From the NCBI GenBank assembly GCA_951812775.1, contig OX638326.1, positions 2,863,391 to 2,927,390 on the forward strand: DNA of 64,000 nt, in the 5' to 3' direction. Shown piece by piece: positions 1 to 8,330 of the stretch (position 1 is the stretch's first letter; each line of letters starts with the position of its first letter). The translations under genes and the position numbers were made by a program. The notes under the pieces were generated by a model. It was not told the DNA's origin and searched no databases. It saw nothing but the letters and a program-made list of their open reading frames with translations. Source of the stretch: an uncultured Alphaproteobacteria bacterium (lineage in GTDB: Bacteria; Pseudomonadota; Alphaproteobacteria; MPNO01; UBA2964).

Positions 1-2
1 AG

Positions 3-56
3 GAAACTGGTGAAGAAATCAGCGGCAAGCCAAAAGAAGAGGCTTCCGCAGAATAA
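3..56 (+). CDS. C-terminal tail of an unidentified protein (partial)
   Basis: The window opens inside a reading frame that ends with TAA at 54-56. The visible residues (ETGEEISGKPKEEASAE) are acidic, lysine-rich and low-complexity, as in many disordered C-termini. A strong rho-independent terminator follows 44 bp later, which supports a real gene end here. There is too little to name the protein. Confidence 0.5.
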   Translation, partial: ETGEEISGKPKEEASAE

Positions 57-99
57 AATTGATCGGTCGCCGGTTTATTGCCGGTGATCACACCAATTC

Positions 100-135
100 G
101 GGCGGTGTCGGCAAATTGCGGGCACCGCCCTTTTT
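100..135 (+). terminator. rho-independent terminator upstream of fabA
   Basis: An 8-bp GC-rich stem (GGGCGGTG at 100-107 pairs with CACCGCCC at 123-130) encloses a 15-nt loop and is followed by TTTTT. It closes the transcription unit entering from the left and separates it from the fab operon. Confidence 0.85.
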
Positions 136-322
136 GTATCGAAATTCGAAGTTTATCGAAAAAAATCGCGCCCAGGGCTGGTCATTTCGAAAACGCTTCA
201 TATAAAGACTAGGTAGAAGGGGTAGCACCCGATATGTCGGTAATCCCGTCACGACCGTTTTTCAATAAAGGCGAGCCGGACGGTATCCCAATTGGGCATG
301 TTTAGAAGGACCGCGGCTGCCA

Positions 323-844
323 ATGAGTGTCATGGAGCGCAGTAGTTTTACTTATGATGACCTGATCGATTGCGGGCATGGGAAGTTATTCGGTGATGGT
401 AATGCACAATTACCCTTGCCGCCGATGTTGATGTTTGATCGGATCACTCAAATTTCTGAAGATGGTGGAGAATTCGGCAAAGGAGAAGTCGTTGCTGAAT
501 TCGACATCAAGCCGGATTTATGGTTTTTCCCGTGTCATTTTGAGGGCGACCCTGTCATGCCCGGGTGTCTTGGACTGGATGCATTGTGGCAACTCGTCGG
601 ATTCCATCTTGGCTGGCTGGGCGTACCCGGACGGGGTCGTGCCCTAGGGCTGGGTGGTTTGAAATTTAATGGTCAGGTAACGCCCGATGCAAAGCTTGTG
701 ACCTATCGGATCGATGTTAAGCGAGTTTTGCGCAGAGGATTTGCCATCAGTATCGCCAACGGGACACTGGACGTCGATGGTCAAGCGGTGTACGAGGCAC
801 AGGATTTACGCGTAGGGGTGTTTACCTCTACCGATCAAATGTGA
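323..844 (+). CDS. fabA: FabA 3-hydroxydecanoyl-ACP dehydratase/isomerase
   Basis: FabA dehydrates 3-hydroxydecanoyl-ACP and isomerises trans-2- to cis-3-decenoyl-ACP, the branch point of anaerobic unsaturated fatty acid synthesis. The 173-residue protein has the family length. The hot-dog active site is visible: the [16 protein letters not shown] block with catalytic His72, and Asp86 in [10 protein letters not shown]. An AGAAGGA lies about 12 nt before the chosen ATG. fabB follows after 7 nt and fabI after that, so this is the first gene of a fab operon. The FabA plus FabB pair indicates that unsaturated fatty acids are made by the FabA/FabB route. The 187 bp before the gene, after the terminator, should hold the operon promoter, but I see no confident -35/-10 pair. 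Confidence 0.97.
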   Translation: MSVMERSSFTYDDLIDCGHGKLFGDGNAQLPLPPMLMFDRITQISEDGGEFGKGEVVAEFDIKPDLWFFPCHFEGDPVMPGCLGLDALWQLVGFHLGWLGVPGRGRALGLGGLKFNGQVTPDAKLVTYRIDVKRVLRRGFAISIANGTLDVDGQAVYEAQDLRVGVFTSTDQM

Positions 845-851
845 GGATGCT

Positions 852-2075
852 ATGAAGCGAGTAGCGATAACCGGACTTGGGATTGTCTCGAGCATCGGGA
901 ATACCAAAGATGAAGTAACTGCCTCTCTCCGCGAGGGGAAATCGGGAATTTCATTTGCTCCGGAATATGCGGAACGGGGTTTTCGCAGTCATGTCCATGG
1001 TGCGCCCAACATTGATCTGGATAGTTTTGTTGATCGTAAGCACCGCCGCTTTATGGGGGATGGTGTTGCCTATAATTACGTCGCGATGAATCAGGCCATC
1101 GAGGATTCAGGGCTGGAAGAGACGGAAGTTTCCCATGATCGCACTGGTTTGATCATGGGATCTGGTGGCCCCTCGACAAAAAACCTGTTGGTTGCCTTTG
1201 ATACGGCGCGCGAAAAAAGCGCCAAAAAAGTCGGGCCCTTTATGGTGCCTCGAACCATGTCGAGCACCAATTCGGCGGTTTTGGCGACCGCCTTTAAGAT
1301 TAAAGGCGTGAACTATTCAATTAGCTCTGCCTGTGCGACCAGTGCTCATTGTATCGGCAATGCAGCCGAACTTATCCAGCTTGGAAAACAGGATGTTGTC
1401 TTTGCGGGGGGTGGTGAAGAGCTCGACTGGACGATGACAGTGCTGTTCGATGCGATGCCAGCTCTTTCAGGTGGATATAATGATACGCCTGACAAAGCTT
1501 CCCGTCCCTTTGACGAAAATCGTGACGGCTTTGTGATTGCTGGCGGTGGCGGCGTGGTTGTTTTGGAAGAGCTCGAGCATGCGAAGGCCCGGGGTGCAAA
1601 AATTTATGCTGAAGTCGCGGGTTATGGTGCGACATCTGACGGGTTTGATATGGTACAGCCCTCAGGTGAAGGGGCTGTCCGTTGTATGAATATGGCGTTG
1701 CAGGGCGTGGATTCGGTTGACTACGTCAATACACACGGCACCTCAACGCCGGTTGGTGACGTAAAAGAATTAGCCGCCCTCCGCACAGTGTTTGGTGAAC
1801 GGAATAGAATTCCGGCCTTTAATTCAACCAAATCCCTGGCTGGCCATTCTCTCGGAGCGACCGGCGTTCACGAGGCGATCTATACTTTGTTGATGATGGA
1901 GAACAGCTTTATCTCCGCGTCCGCCAATGTAGAAAATGTTGATCCTGAAGTCGGTGATATGCCGCTTGTTACAGAGCGCCAGGACAATGTCGAAATCAAT
2001 TGTGCGCTTTCCAACAGTTTTGGATTTGGTGGCACAAATGCGTCTCTTGCATTCAAATCCTTGCAGGCCGCTTGA
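852..2075 (+). CDS. fabB: FabB beta-ketoacyl-ACP synthase I
   Basis: This is the condensing enzyme that elongates acyl-ACP with malonyl-ACP and carries the cis-3-decenoyl product of FabA forward. The 407-residue thiolase-fold protein shows the Cys-His-His triad: Cys161 in [10 protein letters not shown], His295 in [11 protein letters not shown] and His332 in AGHSLGATG. The glycine-rich end [12 protein letters not shown] is also present. It lies 7 nt after fabA and 14 nt before fabI. The fabA neighbourhood favours FabB over FabF. Confidence 0.95.
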   Translation: MKRVAITGLGIVSSIGNTKDEVTASLREGKSGISFAPEYAERGFRSHVHGAPNIDLDSFVDRKHRRFMGDGVAYNYVAMNQAIEDSGLEETEVSHDRTGLIMGSGGPSTKNLLVAFDTAREKSAKKVGPFMVPRTMSSTNSAVLATAFKIKGVNYSISSACATSAHCIGNAAELIQLGKQDVVFAGGGEELDWTMTVLFDAMPALSGGYNDTPDKASRPFDENRDGFVIAGGGGVVVLEELEHAKARGAKIYAEVAGYGATSDGFDMVQPSGEGAVRCMNMALQGVDSVDYVNTHGTSTPVGDVKELAALRTVFGERNRIPAFNSTKSLAGHSLGATGVHEAIYTLLMMENSFISASANVENVDPEVGDMPLVTERQDNVEINCALSNSFGFGGTNASLAFKSLQAA

Positions 2076-2089
2076 AAACGGAAAAGATC

Positions 2090-2899
2090 ATGTCTGATTC
2101 AAGTTTGATGCAGGGAAAACGCGGGCTGGTTCTCGGTGTTGCAAATGATCACTCCATTGCCTGGGGAATCGCCAGCGCCGTCGCTGACCACGGTGCTGAA
2201 TTGGCTTTTACCTACCAAGGAGAGGGCTTTGCCAAGCGGGTCGGGCCACTTGCGGACTCCGTTGGCTCCAAAATTGTTCTGCCGTGTGACGTTAGTGACG
2301 ATGATAGTATCGATTCAGTTTTTTCAACTATTGAGAAAGAATGGGGCGGGCTGGATTTTGTGGTCCACTCGGTGGCTTATTCCGATAAAGATGAGCTGTC
2401 CGGCCGCTACGTTGATACGACCCGCGACAACTTCAAGCTAACGCTCGATATCTCGTGTTTTTCTTTTACGACCATTGCCCAACGTGCGGCGGCTTTGATG
2501 TCAAATGGCGGCAGTCTTATTACCCTCACCTATCCCGGTGCCGAGCGCGTCATGCCTAATTACAACGTGATGGGTGTCGCCAAGGCAGCCCTGGAGGCAA
2601 GCGTAAAATATCTGGCGGTCGATCTCGGGGCCGAAAATATTCGGGTGAACGCAATTTCCGCCGGTCCGATGCGCACTTTGGCGGGTAGCGCCGTTGGTGG
2701 TGCCCGTCAGGTCTATAAATGGAATGAAGAATATTCACCATTACGGAAAAATACGCAGCTCGAAGACGTTGGCGGCGCGGGTCTTTATCTATTGAGTGAT
2801 CTTTCCGCAGGGATTACCGGTGAAATCATGCATGTCGATTCCGGCTATAACGTCGTTGGCGTGCCTGATTTGTTGCGCCATCGTGAAAAAGACGCTTAA
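2090..2899 (+). CDS. fabI: FabI enoyl-ACP reductase (NADH)
   Basis: FabI catalyses the last step of each elongation cycle, reducing trans-2-enoyl-ACP. The 269-residue SDR-fold protein has the FabI-type nucleotide motif GVANDHSIAWGIA and the active-site stretch TYPGAERVMPNYNVMGVAK. Tyr148, Tyr158 and Lys165 correspond to E. coli Tyr146, Tyr156 and Lys163 by eye. I start it at the ATG at 2090 (MSDSSLMQGKRG), because a longer frame from 2000 would run back over the fabB end. The substrate-binding loop (PMRTLAGSAVGG) is standard. It is the third gene of the fab operon, and irr follows 73 bp later. Confidence 0.95.
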   Translation: MSDSSLMQGKRGLVLGVANDHSIAWGIASAVADHGAELAFTYQGEGFAKRVGPLADSVGSKIVLPCDVSDDDSIDSVFSTIEKEWGGLDFVVHSVAYSDKDELSGRYVDTTRDNFKLTLDISCFSFTTIAQRAAALMSNGGSLITLTYPGAERVMPNYNVMGVAKAALEASVKYLAVDLGAENIRVNAISAGPMRTLAGSAVGGARQVYKWNEEYSPLRKNTQLEDVGGAGLYLLSDLSAGITGEIMHVDSGYNVVGVPDLLRHREKDA

Positions 2900-2972
2900 A
2901 AAACCGCTGTTTTAAGCCGGTCGAGTAAATTTTTTAAACTCTTCTCTTTTTAACAGTTCCAATCTGCAAAAT

Positions 2973-3416
2973 ATGGCCTATATTTCAGGAATGAATGATA
3001 GACCCTTTACATATGTGATCGAGCTTCTGCATAGTGCGGGGCTTCGTCCCACGCGGCAACGCATGGCCCTTGCTCGCCTTCTCTTTGATGAAGGCAATCG
3101 ACATGTCACTGCTGAAGAGTTGCATCGTGAAGCCAAGAAGGCACGTATTCCGGTGTCCCTGGCGACTATTTACAACACATTGCACCAATTTACGGCGGCG
3201 GGATTGTTACGTGAGGTGATCGTCGAGCCGGGCCGTGCTTATTTCGATACAAACCTGGCAAGCCATCATCATTTCTTTTTTGAAGATTCTGGTGAGATTG
3301 AAGACATTCCTGACAATCAGGTGACAATTTCTCATCTGCCGGATATTCCGGAAGGGACAGAACTCAATCGGGTTGATGTCGTGGTTCGGGTTGCCACATC
3401 GACTAGCAATACATAG
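2973..3416 (+). CDS. irr: Irr-type Fur-family iron response regulator
   Basis: This Fur-superfamily DNA-binding protein of 147 residues has an N-terminal winged helix (LRPTRQRMALARLLF, then SLATIYNTLHQFTAAGLLRE) and a dimerisation domain with the HHH motif at 98-100. In rhizobial Irr that region binds haem and iron. The resemblance to Irr rather than Fur rests on the phrases VSLATIYNTLHQF and HHHFFFEDSGEIEDI, and on the location beside fabA-fabB-fabI, which is typical of irr in alphaproteobacteria. No N-terminal Cys-Pro haem motif is present. The start may be the ATG at 2991 instead, since neither start has a good ribosome binding site. A perfect palindrome just downstream could be one of its targets (inference). 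Confidence 0.85.
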   Translation: MAYISGMNDRPFTYVIELLHSAGLRPTRQRMALARLLFDEGNRHVTAEELHREAKKARIPVSLATIYNTLHQFTAAGLLREVIVEPGRAYFDTNLASHHHFFFEDSGEIEDIPDNQVTISHLPDIPEGTELNRVDVVVRVATSTSNT

Positions 3417-3417
3417 G

Positions 3418-3433
3418 TCTAAACTAGTTTAGA
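3418..3433. promoter_or_regulatory. perfect 16-bp palindrome between irr and rubrerythrin
   Basis: TCTAAACTAGTTTAGA is its own reverse complement. It starts 1 bp after the irr stop codon and lies 127 bp before the rubrerythrin start, in an AT-rich tract. Its half-sites (TCTAAA and TTTAGA) are those of the Irr iron control element as I remember it (TTTAGAA...TTCTAAA), but in the opposite order. There is no GC-rich stem or U-tract, so a terminator is unlikely. A binding site for Irr or another dimeric regulator is an inference. Confidence 0.45.
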
Positions 3434-3560
3434 ATTAATAAAAACAGTTGAATAAGAAAAAATAATATAGTATTTTATCGTTAGACAATTTCGTCAGTTT
3501 TCTAATCAGCGGTGCCGGATAAGGGGCTGCATACTATCAAAGGGAAGAGGAGAGAGACCG

Positions 3561-3980
3561 ATGCCAGCGTTAAAAGGGACAAAAACTGAAGACAATCTGA
3601 AAGCTGCTTTTGCCGGGGAATCCCAGGCAAACCGCCGCTATCTTTATTTTGCACAAAAGGCCGATGTCGAAGGGTATAACGACGTTGCCGCTGTTTTCCG
3701 GTCAACCGCCGAAGGCGAAACCGGTCATGCCCACGGCCATCTTGAATATCTTGAAGAAACCGGTGATCCGGCAACCGGTGAGCCCATTGGCACTACAGCG
3801 AACAACTTGAAGGCGGCTGTTGCTGGTGAAACTCACGAATACACAGATATGTATCCCGGAATGGCGCGCGAAGCCCGTGATGAAGGTTTCGATGAAATTG
3901 CCAGCTGGTTTGAAACGCTGGCCAAAGCGGAAAAATCCCACGCTGGTCGTTTCCAGAAGGCGTTTGACGAGCTCGATTGA
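3561..3980 (+). CDS. rubrerythrin-family diiron protein (no rubredoxin domain)
   Basis: This is a ferritin-like four-helix-bundle protein of 139 residues. Two repeated ligand segments are visible: [20 protein letters not shown] with a later [14 protein letters not shown], and [21 protein letters not shown] with [15 protein letters not shown]. These give the Glu and ExxH ligands of a peroxide-reducing diiron site. Classical rubrerythrin carries a C-terminal Cys4 rubredoxin domain, and this one stops before it, so its electron donor must be another protein. The CCG-domain Fe-S protein downstream is a candidate. An AGGGAAGAGGAGAG purine tract lies just before the ATG. The role in peroxide or iron handling is inferred from the family and from irr next door. 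Confidence 0.88.
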   Translation: MPALKGTKTEDNLKAAFAGESQANRRYLYFAQKADVEGYNDVAAVFRSTAEGETGHAHGHLEYLEETGDPATGEPIGTTANNLKAAVAGETHEYTDMYPGMAREARDEGFDEIASWFETLAKAEKSHAGRFQKAFDELD

Positions 3981-3993
3981 GTATCTGAGATTA

Positions 3994-4026
3994 CAGACGG
4001 AGAGCAGCTGCTCTCCGTCTGATTTT
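3994..4026 (+). terminator. long perfect hairpin terminator after rubrerythrin
   Basis: Positions 3994-4021 form a perfect 28-bp palindrome (stem core ACGGAGAGCAG pairing with CTGCTCTCCGT) followed by ATTTT. It lies 13 bp after the rubrerythrin stop. It would end or attenuate transcription before the Fe-S protein and DUF3501 genes. The U-tract is short, so partial read-through is possible. Confidence 0.75.
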
Positions 4027-4108
4027 CCTACATCCAGTTTTACCACACAGGAAAAGCCTATTTTCCTGAACAGGTTTGTTGTGGCCAATGGCCAAAGGCA
4101 GGGACCGC

Positions 4109-5455
4109 ATGTCTGAAGGAAGTCTTGAAGCCCCAATTCGTCATCCGATCGACTGGAATGATCCGGAATTTTTCGACAGTGAGATTTTGGATCAGGAGTT
4201 ACGGCGTGTCTTTGATATTTGTCATGGCTGCCGCCGATGTTTCAATCTCTGTGATTCATTCCCCAAACTCTTTGACCTGATCGATGATTCTGAAACCGGT
4301 GAGATGGACTCGGTGTCCAGTGATGGCTTCAAGCCTGTCGTCGATGCCTGCACTTTGTGCGACATGTGTTTCATGACCAAATGTCCCTATGTGCCACCGC
4401 ATGAATTTAATCTCGACTTTCCGCATTTGATGTTGCGCTACAGGGCGATTGAAAATCGCAATGGTGACATCCCCTTTGTTCAAAAAGAGGTATCGAAAAC
4501 CGACCGGAATGGGAAACTTGCCGCGCCGGTTGCCGGCCTCGCAAATTGGGGAACAGGTGTCGGTAACGCACTTACCCGTCCGGCGATGCAGGCGGTGACC
4601 GGCATCGACAAGAATGCCGTGCTGCCCAAATTCCACGGCAAGACATTTACAGCACGGGCAAAAAAAGATGTCCCGGCAATCAATATGGATGCCCCGGCAG
4701 CTGGCCGGAAAGCTGTGCTCTATGCGACCTGCTTTGTGAATTACAACAATCCCGATATCGGCCAAGCCGCGCGGAATGTGTTAGCGAAGAATGGCGTGGA
4801 GACCGAAGTCGTCTATCCAAGCTGCTGTGGTATGCCCAAACTCGAGCATGGTGATATTGCAGCTGTCGCTGAGAACGCCGAGGCTGTGGCAGCAGAACTC
4901 CTGCCCTGGGTTGATAAGGGATATGACATTATTGCGCTGGTTCCCAGCTGCGCCTTGATGCTCAAGTTTGAGTGGCCGCTTATTTTGCCCGACAATGACA
5001 ACATTAAACGTCTTTCCGCAGCGACCCGCGATATTACAGAATATGTGGTCGATATTGCCAAGAACGAAGGACTTGCAGAGGGGCTTGAACCGGCAGCCGG
5101 TGGCGTGACCGTGCATTTGGCTTGTCACGCCCGGGCGCAGAACATGGGTCCCAAAGCGGCCGATATGTTGCGGTTATTGCCCGATACGAATGTTAGCGTC
5201 GTCGAGCGTTGCTCCGGACATGGCGGCTCTTGGGGCATGATGAAAGAGAATTTTGAAACTGGTATGAAGGTCGGCAAGCCCGTAGCACGGGATGCGTTGG
5301 AGCAAGCATCGGGAGCTGTCGTATCGGAATGCCCGCTTGCGGGTTTGCATATATTGCAGGGGATGGAACGCCTGCAGGCTGAGAAGGGCGAAGGGACGGT
5401 GCCGGATGTAGCACCGCATCCGATCGAAATTTTGGCGAAGGCTTACGGGTTCTGA
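4109..5455 (+). CDS. CCG-domain (heterodisulfide-reductase-like) 4Fe-4S protein
   Basis: The protein of about 448 residues resembles GlpC/HdrB-type redox subunits. Near the N-terminus are two 4Fe-4S motifs (CHGCRRCFNLC and CTLCDMCFMTKCP). Two CCG cysteine-rich domains follow, with YPSCCGMPKLEHGD and later HLACHARAQNMG and VERCSGHGGSWGMMK. Proteins of this kind pass electrons between flavoproteins, quinones and thiols. I take the ATG at 4109, which follows AAGGCAGGGA at good spacing; 4088 is a possible alternative. DUF3501 follows after 14 nt, so the two are probably co-transcribed. With the upstream rubrerythrin they form a module that I recall as recurrent. Serving as electron donor to the rubrerythrin is an inference. 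Confidence 0.85.
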   Translation: MSEGSLEAPIRHPIDWNDPEFFDSEILDQELRRVFDICHGCRRCFNLCDSFPKLFDLIDDSETGEMDSVSSDGFKPVVDACTLCDMCFMTKCPYVPPHEFNLDFPHLMLRYRAIENRNGDIPFVQKEVSKTDRNGKLAAPVAGLANWGTGVGNALTRPAMQAVTGIDKNAVLPKFHGKTFTARAKKDVPAINMDAPAAGRKAVLYATCFVNYNNPDIGQAARNVLAKNGVETEVVYPSCCGMPKLEHGDIAAVAENAEAVAAELLPWVDKGYDIIALVPSCALMLKFEWPLILPDNDNIKRLSAATRDITEYVVDIAKNEGLAEGLEPAAGGVTVHLACHARAQNMGPKAADMLRLLPDTNVSVVERCSGHGGSWGMMKENFETGMKVGKPVARDALEQASGAVVSECPLAGLHILQGMERLQAEKGEGTVPDVAPHPIEILAKAYGF

Positions 5456-5469
5456 AGGAATAACCGGTT

Positions 5470-6054
5470 ATGAAAAAAGAAATTCGCCGCGAAGACATAA
5501 TGCCAATGGATGAATATGCCGGGGTTCGGCGCGAACGTGCTAAATCACTCGCCGCGGCAAAAAAGAGCCGTCGTATTGAGTTGGGCCCCTCCTGTACCTT
5601 CTATTTCGAGAGCTACGATACAATGTGGTTCCAGATCCATGAAATGCTCTATATCGAAAAAGGCGGCGAAGACCAGATTGCGGGAGAGCTCGAGGCCTAC
5701 AATCCATTGATCCCCAAAGGGCGCGAGCTTGTCGCAACGGTAATGATTGAAGTCGGCGATCCGGACCGGCGCGCGGCATTGCTCGCAAAACTTGGTGGAT
5801 TTGAAGAAACCATTACCTTGACCTTGAATGGCGACATTATTCAGGGCGTTGCCGAAGTGGATGTCGACAGAACAACTGCTGATGGTAAAGCATCCTCCGT
5901 GCAGTTCTTAAGGTTTCCCTTTGACGACGACCAAGCAAAATTGTTTCAGGAAGAGAGCACCGATATTGTCTTGGCGATAGGTCATCCGGAATATCGCCAT
6001 ATGGCCGGAATGCCTGATGATATCCGTGCTGTCCTCGCAGCGGACCTGGATTAA
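5470..6054 (+). CDS. DUF3501 family protein
   Basis: The 194-residue cytosolic protein has the DUF3501 pattern: a basic N-terminal segment (RRERAKSLAAAKKSRRIELGP), then FYFESYDTMWFQIHEML and LEAYNPLIPKGRELVATVMIE. It has no signal peptide and no membrane segment. Its function is not known to me. It sits 14 nt behind the CCG-domain Fe-S gene and 1.5 kb from rubrerythrin. That linkage suggests a part in peroxide or iron redox metabolism, but no catalytic motif is evident. Confidence 0.85.
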   Translation: MKKEIRREDIMPMDEYAGVRRERAKSLAAAKKSRRIELGPSCTFYFESYDTMWFQIHEMLYIEKGGEDQIAGELEAYNPLIPKGRELVATVMIEVGDPDRRAALLAKLGGFEETITLTLNGDIIQGVAEVDVDRTTADGKASSVQFLRFPFDDDQAKLFQEESTDIVLAIGHPEYRHMAGMPDDIRAVLAADLD

Positions 6055-6063
6055 AGCAAAGCC

Positions 6064-6564
6064 CTATTTCACGGTTTCGTTCGGGTAGACGCCCCATATC
6101 TGATGGTGACGCATCCATCCGGTGAACCCCGAAAAATCAATTTTGCACCATCTCTTGTCGCATTCTTCTATTTTGCCAATGACCTTTTTTTCGATACGTG
6201 CGATCGCGGGGGCCTCGGGTTTGGCGTTGCGCCGCAGCACCTGATTTCCCTTGCGGACAATGACCCATCGCTGGCCAGATAACATCGACTTGTGAACCCA
6301 GCTGACGCCGCCCTGCCATTCCCGGATTTTCCGCCAGTTTTCGAACTCGGCGATGATCTCGACCGGCATATGCCGATATACAAGTTTCCACTCAATTGGA
6401 TAGCGCACCCCTGGTCCCGTTCGCATGTTAACTTCGCTGGCGCGCAGCGATACGAAACGCGGCAGCGGTAAACCTGTTTGTGCGAGTGCTTGGCCCGCGA
6501 CCATAATCAGCAGGAGCACAATCGTCAGGAAACGACAGAAACTAGATGATATCGCCAAATTCAT
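6064..6564 (-). CDS. exported protein with SH3-like domains
   Basis: The start at 6564 gives a clear signal peptide (hydrophobic FLTIVLLLIMVAGQALA) of about 29 residues. The frame can be extended upstream to 6630, but that would bury the signal. The mature protein has a bacterial SH3 block (LRASEVNMRTGPGVRYPIEW ... VSWVHKSMLSG) and a second SH3-like half ending in GFTGWMRHHQIWGVYP. Proteins of this COG3807-like type are periplasmic and are presumed to bind peptidoglycan or peptides. No catalytic domain is fused. It converges on DUF3501 with a 9-nt gap and diverges from the 2-hydroxyacid dehydrogenase. Confidence 0.85.
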   Translation of the reverse strand: MNLAISSSFCRFLTIVLLLIMVAGQALAQTGLPLPRFVSLRASEVNMRTGPGVRYPIEWKLVYRHMPVEIIAEFENWRKIREWQGGVSWVHKSMLSGQRWVIVRKGNQVLRRNAKPEAPAIARIEKKVIGKIEECDKRWCKIDFSGFTGWMRHHQIWGVYPNETVK

Positions 6565-6716
6565 TTGTCCAGATAGCGCTATGACGAACTCATGATTAGT
6601 ATAGGTGTTGGATGTGGACCGCTCCAGCATTGAACGGCAAGATACGTCACAATTTCACTCGGTCAATCGTACAGCCATTGGCTTTATTTTTGTCATGAAA
6701 CTTAATCTGGAATCAG

Positions 6717-7682
6717 ATGCGTAAACCAGTTGTTGCCGTTACTCGCCGCCTCCCGGCGCAAACCGAAATGAAAATGCGAGAGTTGTTTGAGGCACGGCTC
6801 AATTTAGATGATATCGAGCTAAACGCTGAGCAGATCATCAAGCTGTGCGACGGCGCGCAATTTCTGGTGCCGACGGTTACCGACAAAATCGATGCCACTT
6901 TAATTAACGCATTACCCGACTCTATAGAATTAATCGCCAATTTTGGCGCGGGTGTCGATCACATCGATTTGGAAGTGACCGCAGCGCGGAACCTAATCGT
7001 AACGAATACACCTGGTGTTCTGACCGATGATACGGCGGATCTGACCTTGGCTCTTTTGTTGGCGACGCCGCGCCGTCTGGAAGAAGGCGCGCGCCTGGCG
7101 CGATCAGGGCAATGGCAAGGCTGGACACCTACTTTTATGGTTGGCCGCCGCGTGACCGGCAAAAAACTGGGCATCGTTGGCATGGGACGTATCGGGCAGG
7201 CAGTTGCAAAGCGCGCGCGCGGATTTGATATGGAGATTCACTATCACAATCGGCGACCGATCCGGGAAGACATTGAGGCCAACTTGGGGGCGACCTATTG
7301 GGCGAATCTTGACGACATGCTGACGCGGATGGATTTTATTTCCATCAATTGCCCCAAAACCCCGGAAACCTATCATTTGTTAAACGCTGATCGTCTGGAT
7401 CTTTTGCAACCGCACGCCATTATCGTCAATACAGCGCGGGGCGGGATCATTGATGAAGAGGCTTTGGCGGATCGGCTGTCGAGTGGTGCAATTGCGGGTG
7501 CCGGATTGGATGTTTATGAAGAAGAGCCAATAATCAACGCCAAACTCCTTGCGCTGGAAAACGTCGTTCTGTTGCCCCATCTTGGGTCGGGCACTCATGA
7601 AGGACGAGAGGCCATGGGTGAGAAGGTTGTGACGAATATCATCGCCTTCCTGGAGGGCCAGCCGCCACCGGATTCGATTTAG
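6717..7682 (+). CDS. D-2-hydroxyacid dehydrogenase (glyoxylate/hydroxypyruvate reductase type)
   Basis: This 321-residue NAD(P)-dependent dehydrogenase probably reduces glyoxylate or hydroxypyruvate to glycolate or D-glycerate. The Rossmann motif GMGRIGQA is at 155-162. The catalytic set is Arg241 (NTARGGI), Glu270 (YEEEP) and His288 (LLPHLGSGT). The substrate loop NFGAGVDHID is of the GyaR/D-glycerate dehydrogenase type. Exact substrate and cofactor preference cannot be read from the sequence. It is a stand-alone gene facing the convergent response regulator. Confidence 0.9.
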   Translation: MRKPVVAVTRRLPAQTEMKMRELFEARLNLDDIELNAEQIIKLCDGAQFLVPTVTDKIDATLINALPDSIELIANFGAGVDHIDLEVTAARNLIVTNTPGVLTDDTADLTLALLLATPRRLEEGARLARSGQWQGWTPTFMVGRRVTGKKLGIVGMGRIGQAVAKRARGFDMEIHYHNRRPIREDIEANLGATYWANLDDMLTRMDFISINCPKTPETYHLLNADRLDLLQPHAIIVNTARGGIIDEEALADRLSSGAIAGAGLDVYEEEPIINAKLLALENVVLLPHLGSGTHEGREAMGEKVVTNIIAFLEGQPPPDSI

Positions 7683-7716
7683 CGCTGAATTGAAAAGTCA
7701 GTTGTTTGAAGGCCAG

Positions 7717-8220
7717 CTAGGAAGCGGCGATGGCTGATCCTGTATGATCTTCGATCGTTTTGAAGAGTAGTTCTCTGTCGATAGGTTTTGCGATAAACCC
7801 GTTCATACCGGCTGCCTGAAACTTTTCTTTCGCGCCAGCGACGACATCTGCGGTTAGCGCAATAATGGGCACCGACGCTGCCGGTTCGGGGAGCGAACGG
7901 ATTCGATAGGTTGTTGTGACCCCGTCCATTTTCGGCATCCGCATGTCCATAAGAACTAAATCGTATGACGACCGGGCAACGGCGGCGATGGCGTCGAGAC
8001 CATTTTCAACAAAATCAAGCTGACAGCCTGTTGGCTGCAACAGACAGGTAAGAACCTTTTGATTGGTCGGATTATCTTCGGCGACAAGAATGCGGCTCGC
8101 TTTTGGGGTCGCTTGATCGGAGACAGGCCGAAGAGTAGTGCCGCTACGGGCCTTTCCCTTATTCCGCGTCGGCTGAGAATTTAACCGCGCTGCGCCATCT
8201 GATCGTTTTGTTTGAGCCAT
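7717..8220 (-). CDS. single-domain response regulator (hybrid-kinase REC type)
   Basis: From the ATG at 8220 the protein has 167 residues: a basic, Ser/Thr-rich tail of about 42 residues, then one receiver domain. The acidic pair is in ILVAEDNP, the phosphoacceptor is Asp92 in LVLMDMRMPKMDG, the switch threonine is Thr123 in IIALTAD, and Lys145 is in FIAKPID. No output domain follows. The sequence is closest to REC domains of hybrid histidine kinases, so it probably works in a phosphorelay or by protein contact. No kinase is adjacent. A TTG-started form from 8253 is possible. It lies 110 bp downstream of the diiron protein gene. Confidence 0.85.
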   Translation of the reverse strand: MAQTKRSDGAARLNSQPTRNKGKARSGTTLRPVSDQATPKASRILVAEDNPTNQKVLTCLLQPTGCQLDFVENGLDAIAAVARSSYDLVLMDMRMPKMDGVTTTYRIRSLPEPAASVPIIALTADVVAGAKEKFQAAGMNGFIAKPIDRELLFKTIEDHTGSAIAAS

Positions 8221-8330
8221 TGTGAGCGACCGAACTGAATCTAAATGTCGCAATGACCCTGGGTAAAATAGGTTAACCAGATGTTAGCGGTGCCGCTCAT
8301 ATTACACCTCTCGCTGAACCGCGATAGAGC

